From an uncultured Clostridia bacterium (GTDB lineage: Bacteria > Bacillota > Clostridia > TANB77 > CAG-508), in contig CAKPKI010000032.1 of the NCBI GenBank assembly GCA_934167135.1, forward strand, positions 1-16,093: DNA of 16,093 bases, read 5' to 3'. A program made the position numbers and the translations under genes. The notes beneath the pieces are model-generated. The model was given only the letters and a program-made list of their open reading frames with translations. It was not told where the DNA came from and ran no database searches. The first letter of the stretch is position 1; each line of letters starts with the position of its first letter. Shown here piece after piece: positions 13,189 through 16,093 of the stretch.

Positions 13189-13945
13189 ATTCATAATCTA
13201 CAACATCAATCCATTTTTCTAAAAACTCTCTATTTTCAGTTTTACCCTTTTTCATTTGAACTGCTGCAACTATAGGAACCCATCTTTGAATTCCTCTTTT
13301 TTCTAAGCCACTCTTTTCTGTAAACAAATTCAAATATTTTTCAGCAAGTTCTGTTTGTCCTCCTACTGAAAATAACAAAAATGTTTTTGCCGCATCTGCT
13401 GAGGCATTTCCCTGTGTTGCATGTGCCCAATCTATAATATAATATTCTCCATTTTCTTTCATAATTACATTACTTGGATTAAAATCTCCATGGCATAATT
13501 TATCATGATTTTTTGTTCCTTCTAATCTTTGTAACAATTCATATCTTGTTGTATCATCAATATCAGCTTCTGTAAGTTTTCTTCTATATTTGTCTTTTAA
13601 CCTATTTAATGTTGGTACTTTTTTTGACATTATTTCTAATTGAATATCAACAAATAAATTCAAATATTCATCTTCTTTTTCTGGATGTTCTCTCATCAAG
13701 ACATCTAATGGTGTTCCTTCAATAAATTCTGTTACTAAAGCCCATCTATTATTAATTTTTGTAACTTCAATAAGTCTAGACATTTTTAAATCTGTACTTT
13801 CTTCTACTCTTGATTGAATTAGAGCTTCATTTAAAATTGCTGCTTTTGAATAATTTTCTATAAATAATTTTATTGTTTTATTTTCATCTTTATATACTGT
13901 TTTTGTTCTTCTTTCTGCAATTGGTTGGGTTAAATTGTATTCCAT
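13187..13945 (-). CDS. APH-fold small-molecule kinase
   Basis: The protein has 252 residues of the aminoglycoside phosphotransferase/choline kinase fold. An ATP-binding Lys is likely K26 (T-I-K-L-F). The hinge region reads T-E-F-I-E-G. The Brenner motif is H-G-D-F-N-P-S-N at 152-159 (catalytic D154) and the metal-binding Asp is D172 in I-I-D-W-A. All key residues are present, so it is probably active. The substrate cannot be read from the sequence; housekeeping sugar, choline or amino-alcohol kinases share these motifs, so a resistance role should not be assumed. ATG at 13945 follows AAAGGA at 12 bases, longer than usual; an in-frame stop just upstream rules out an earlier start. It is downstream of adhE behind a large hairpin. 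Confidence 0.85.
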   Translation of the reverse strand: MEYNLTQPIAERRTKTVYKDENKTIKLFIENYSKAAILNEALIQSRVEESTDLKMSRLIEVTKINNRWALVTEFIEGTPLDVLMREHPEKEDEYLNLFVDIQLEIMSKKVPTLNRLKDKYRRKLTEADIDDTTRYELLQRLEGTKNHDKLCHGDFNPSNVIMKENGEYYIIDWAHATQGNASADAAKTFLLFSVGGQTELAEKYLNLFTEKSGLEKRGIQRWVPIVAAVQMKKGKTENREFLEKWIDVVDYE

Positions 13946-13967
13946 TTTTCATCACATTCCTTTCTTT

Positions 13968-14021
13968 AATTGAAAAATAATTACAATTTTGGCTATGTCA
14001 AAATTTAATTCTTTTTCAATT
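13968..14021 (-). terminator. Long inverted repeat after adhE
   Basis: Arms 13968-13991 and 13999-14021 pair with one mismatch and one bulge around a 7-base loop, starting 3 bases after the adhE stop. In the minus-strand RNA the 3' arm holds a five-U run. A TTGACA spans the loop (14001-13996) and could be a -35 box for the kinase gene, but no good -10 follows at the right distance. Confidence 0.65.
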
Positions 14022-14023
14022 AT

Positions 14024-16093
14024 CTAATTTCCATAATATGTTTTTAAATATATATCCTTTAATTCGCTAATTAATGGATATCTTGGATTTGCCCCTGTAC
14101 ATTGATCATCAAACGCCTTTTCTGACATTTCGTCAAGTGTTTCTAAAAAGGCTTGCTCTTCTATTCCATATTCTCTAATTGTTTTCTTTATTCCAATTCT
14201 ATCTTTTAATTCATCTATTTTTCTTATTAGATTTTCCATTTTTTCATAATCATTTGCTCCACCAATGTTTAAAGCTTCTGCAATTTCTGCATATCTTCTT
14301 AATGTATGTGGATGGTCATATTGTGGGAATGTTCCCATTTTATTTGGAACTTCTGCACTATTAAATCTCATAACTTCATCTAATACAAGTGCAACTGTAA
14401 CTCCATGTGGTAAGTGATGATATGCTCCTAATTTATGACCCATTGAATGACATATTCCTAAAAATGCATTTGCAAAGGCCATACCTGCCATTGTTGCAGC
14501 ATTTGCCATTTTTTCCCTTGCTTCTGGGTCATTTGCTCCATTTTCATATGCTCTTGGTAAATATTCAAAAATTGTTTTTATTGCTTCTATTGCTAAACCA
14601 TCTGTAAATTCTGTTGCCATCATAGATGCATATGCTTCTATTGCATGAACTAATGCATCTGCTCCTGATGCTGATGTTAGTCCTTTTGGAGCATTCATCA
14701 TTAAGTTTGCATCTACAATTGCCATTTTAGGTAATAATTCATAATCTGCTAATGGATATTTTTGTCCTGTTGTTTCATCTGTAATAACTGCAAATGGTGT
14801 TACTTCTGAACCTGTTCCTGCTGATGTTGGTACAGCTATAAAGTATGCTTTTTCTCCCATTTTAGGGAATGTGTATACTCTTTTTCTGATGTCCATAAAT
14901 CTCATTGCCATATCTAAGAAATCAATTTCTGAATGTTCATACATTACCCACATAATTTTTGCAGCATCCATTGCTGAACCTCCACCTACTGCTATTATAC
15001 AATCTGGTTTGAATGCATCAATTAATTTTGCTCCTTCTTTTGCACATGCAAGTGTTGGGTCTGGTGCAACATCAAAAAATGTTTCATGTACTATTCCCAT
15101 TTCGTCTAGTTTATCTGTAACAACTTTTGTGTATCCATTTTGATAAAGGAATGTATCTGTTACTATAAATATTCTCTTTTTACCCATTACATTTTTTAGC
15201 TCTTCTAAAGCTACTGGTAAACAACCTCTTTTTAAATATACCTTTTCAGGTGCTCTAAACCAAAGCATATTCTCTCTCCTTTCGGCTACTGTTTTTATAT
15301 TTATTAAATGTTTTACTCCTACATTTTCTGATACAGAGTTTCCTCCCCATGTTCCACATCCAAGTGTTAATGATGGTGCTAATTTAAAGTTATATATGTC
15401 ACCAATTCCACCTTGTGATGATGGTGTATTTATTAACACTCTACATGTTTTCATTGTATGATAGAATTTTTCTATTTTTTCTTTTTCAGTAACTGTGTTT
15501 ATATATAATGAAGATGTATGTCCTAATCCTCCATCTTCTATTAATCTATATGCTTTGCTTACTGCATCATCAAAACTTGATGCTTTATACATTGCTAAAA
15601 CAGGTGATAGTTTTTCATGTGCAAATTCTTCTGATAAATCTACACTTTCTACTTCTCCTATTAATATTTTTGTATTTTCTGGTACTTCTACATCTGCTAA
15701 TTGTGCAATAGTATGTGCTGATTGTCCAACTATTTTAGCATTTAATGCACCATTTATTATGATTGTTTTTCTTACTTTTTCTGTTTGCTCTGGATTTAAT
15801 AAATAACATCCTCTTTTTATGAATTCTTCTCTTACTCTGTCATAGACTTTATCACTTACTATTACAGATTGTTCTGATGCACATATCATTCCATTATCAA
15901 ATGTTTTTGAATGAATTATTGAGTTTACTGCTAATACTATATCTGCTGATTCATCTATTACTGCTGGTGTGTTTCCTGGTCCTACACCTAATGCTGGTTT
16001 TCCACTAGAATATGCTGATTTTACCATTCCTGGTCCACCTGTTGCCAATATTATATCTACTGATTGCATTAATAAGTTTGTTAACTCTAATGA
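14024..16093 (-). CDS. adhE: Bifunctional aldehyde/alcohol dehydrogenase AdhE (N-terminus beyond right edge)
   Basis: AdhE reduces acetyl-CoA to acetaldehyde and then to ethanol, regenerating NAD+ in fermentation; the protein forms long filaments (spirosomes). The last 689 residues are visible; full proteins are about 860-890, so roughly 180 N-terminal residues are missing. The aldehyde dehydrogenase domain shows L-A-T-G-G-P-G-M-V, G-V-G-P-G-N-T-P and the catalytic Cys in I-C-A-S-E-Q-S (codon near 15880). The iron-dependent alcohol dehydrogenase domain shows G-G-G-S-x-M-D-A-A-K, G-T-G-S-E-V-T-P, and the metal ligands in D-A-L-V-H-A and H-S-M-G-H-K-L-G-A-Y-H-H-L-P-H-G. The reading frame continues open to 16093. 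A long hairpin follows its stop. Confidence 0.97.
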   Translation of the reverse strand, partial: SLELTNLLMQSVDIILATGGPGMVKSAYSSGKPALGVGPGNTPAVIDESADIVLAVNSIIHSKTFDNGMICASEQSVIVSDKVYDRVREEFIKRGCYLLNPEQTEKVRKTIIINGALNAKIVGQSAHTIAQLADVEVPENTKILIGEVESVDLSEEFAHEKLSPVLAMYKASSFDDAVSKAYRLIEDGGLGHTSSLYINTVTEKEKIEKFYHTMKTCRVLINTPSSQGGIGDIYNFKLAPSLTLGCGTWGGNSVSENVGVKHLINIKTVAERRENMLWFRAPEKVYLKRGCLPVALEELKNVMGKKRIFIVTDTFLYQNGYTKVVTDKLDEMGIVHETFFDVAPDPTLACAKEGAKLIDAFKPDCIIAVGGGSAMDAAKIMWVMYEHSEIDFLDMAMRFMDIRKRVYTFPKMGEKAYFIAVPTSAGTGSEVTPFAVITDETTGQKYPLADYELLPKMAIVDANLMMNAPKGLTSASGADALVHAIEAYASMMATEFTDGLAIEAIKTIFEYLPRAYENGANDPEAREKMANAATMAGMAFANAFLGICHSMGHKLGAYHHLPHGVTVALVLDEVMRFNSAEVPNKMGTFPQYDHPHTLRRYAEIAEALNIGGANDYEKMENLIRKIDELKDRIGIKKTIREYGIEEQAFLETLDEMSEKAFDDQCTGANPRYPLISELKDIYLKTYYGN

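Noticed and set aside
13187..13945. APH-fold kinase as an aminoglycoside resistance gene
   Set aside because: Only the general kinase motifs are seen; the fold is shared by many housekeeping kinases, and nothing mobile or resistance-related is nearby.
1..16093. CRISPR array, insertion sequence or transposase
   Set aside because: No regularly spaced repeats of 25-40 bases and no transposase-like frame were seen on either strand.

Overview
The window looks like a chromosomal segment of a very AT-rich, low-GC Gram-positive bacterium, probably an uncultured gut-type member of the Clostridia or a relative. The reasons are AG-rich Shine-Dalgarno sites before almost every gene, consensus sigma-A-type promoters, TGG for Trp with TGA used as a stop (standard bacterial code), and Firmicutes-type core genes (era, truA, cdaA, pdp, rnhB, htrA, adhE, a DUF975 protein). 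Most genes lie on the minus strand.

Layout, left to right. At 1-2527 (minus) are the start of era and, upstream of it, an unrecognised 767-residue coiled-coil protein. At 2629-2778 (plus) is an elongator tRNA-Met with a perfect consensus promoter and its own terminator, followed by a tandem 11-bp repeat. At 2919-5823 (minus) is a three-gene operon whose proteins are strings of Cro/C1-type helix-turn-helix domains (5 + 5 + 3). The genes are paralogues with the same junction sequence; in the middle gene that junction has AAG where ATG is expected. At 5900-8280 (minus) are a small membrane protein whose start codon sits in a 20-bp stem, truA, cdaA (diadenylate cyclase, without its usual partners cdaR and glmM next to it) and a 53-residue membrane peptide. 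At 8364-10824 (minus) are pdp, rnhB and a pilin-like protein.

From 10902 onward the plus strand carries an htrA protease gene with an in-frame TAA after the membrane anchor. TTTTCACA-type octamers lie upstream of it at 11-bp spacing, the pattern reported for CssRS (secretion-stress) control in Bacillus. Just downstream, a second octamer pair with the same spacing precedes a promoter, about 70 bases with a UCCCC motif, and a strong terminator: a candidate secretion-stress small RNA. A DUF975 membrane protein follows. At 13187-16093 (minus) are a small APH-fold kinase and the C-terminal four fifths of the bifunctional aldehyde/alcohol dehydrogenase adhE, which runs off the right edge.

The most unusual parts are the poly-HTH operon with its start-codon substitution, the start-codon-sequestering inverted repeat at 6277-6361, and the broken htrA with a candidate co-regulated small RNA. 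No stretch over 300 bases lacks a gene; the longest gaps hold the promoters, repeats and terminators listed below.
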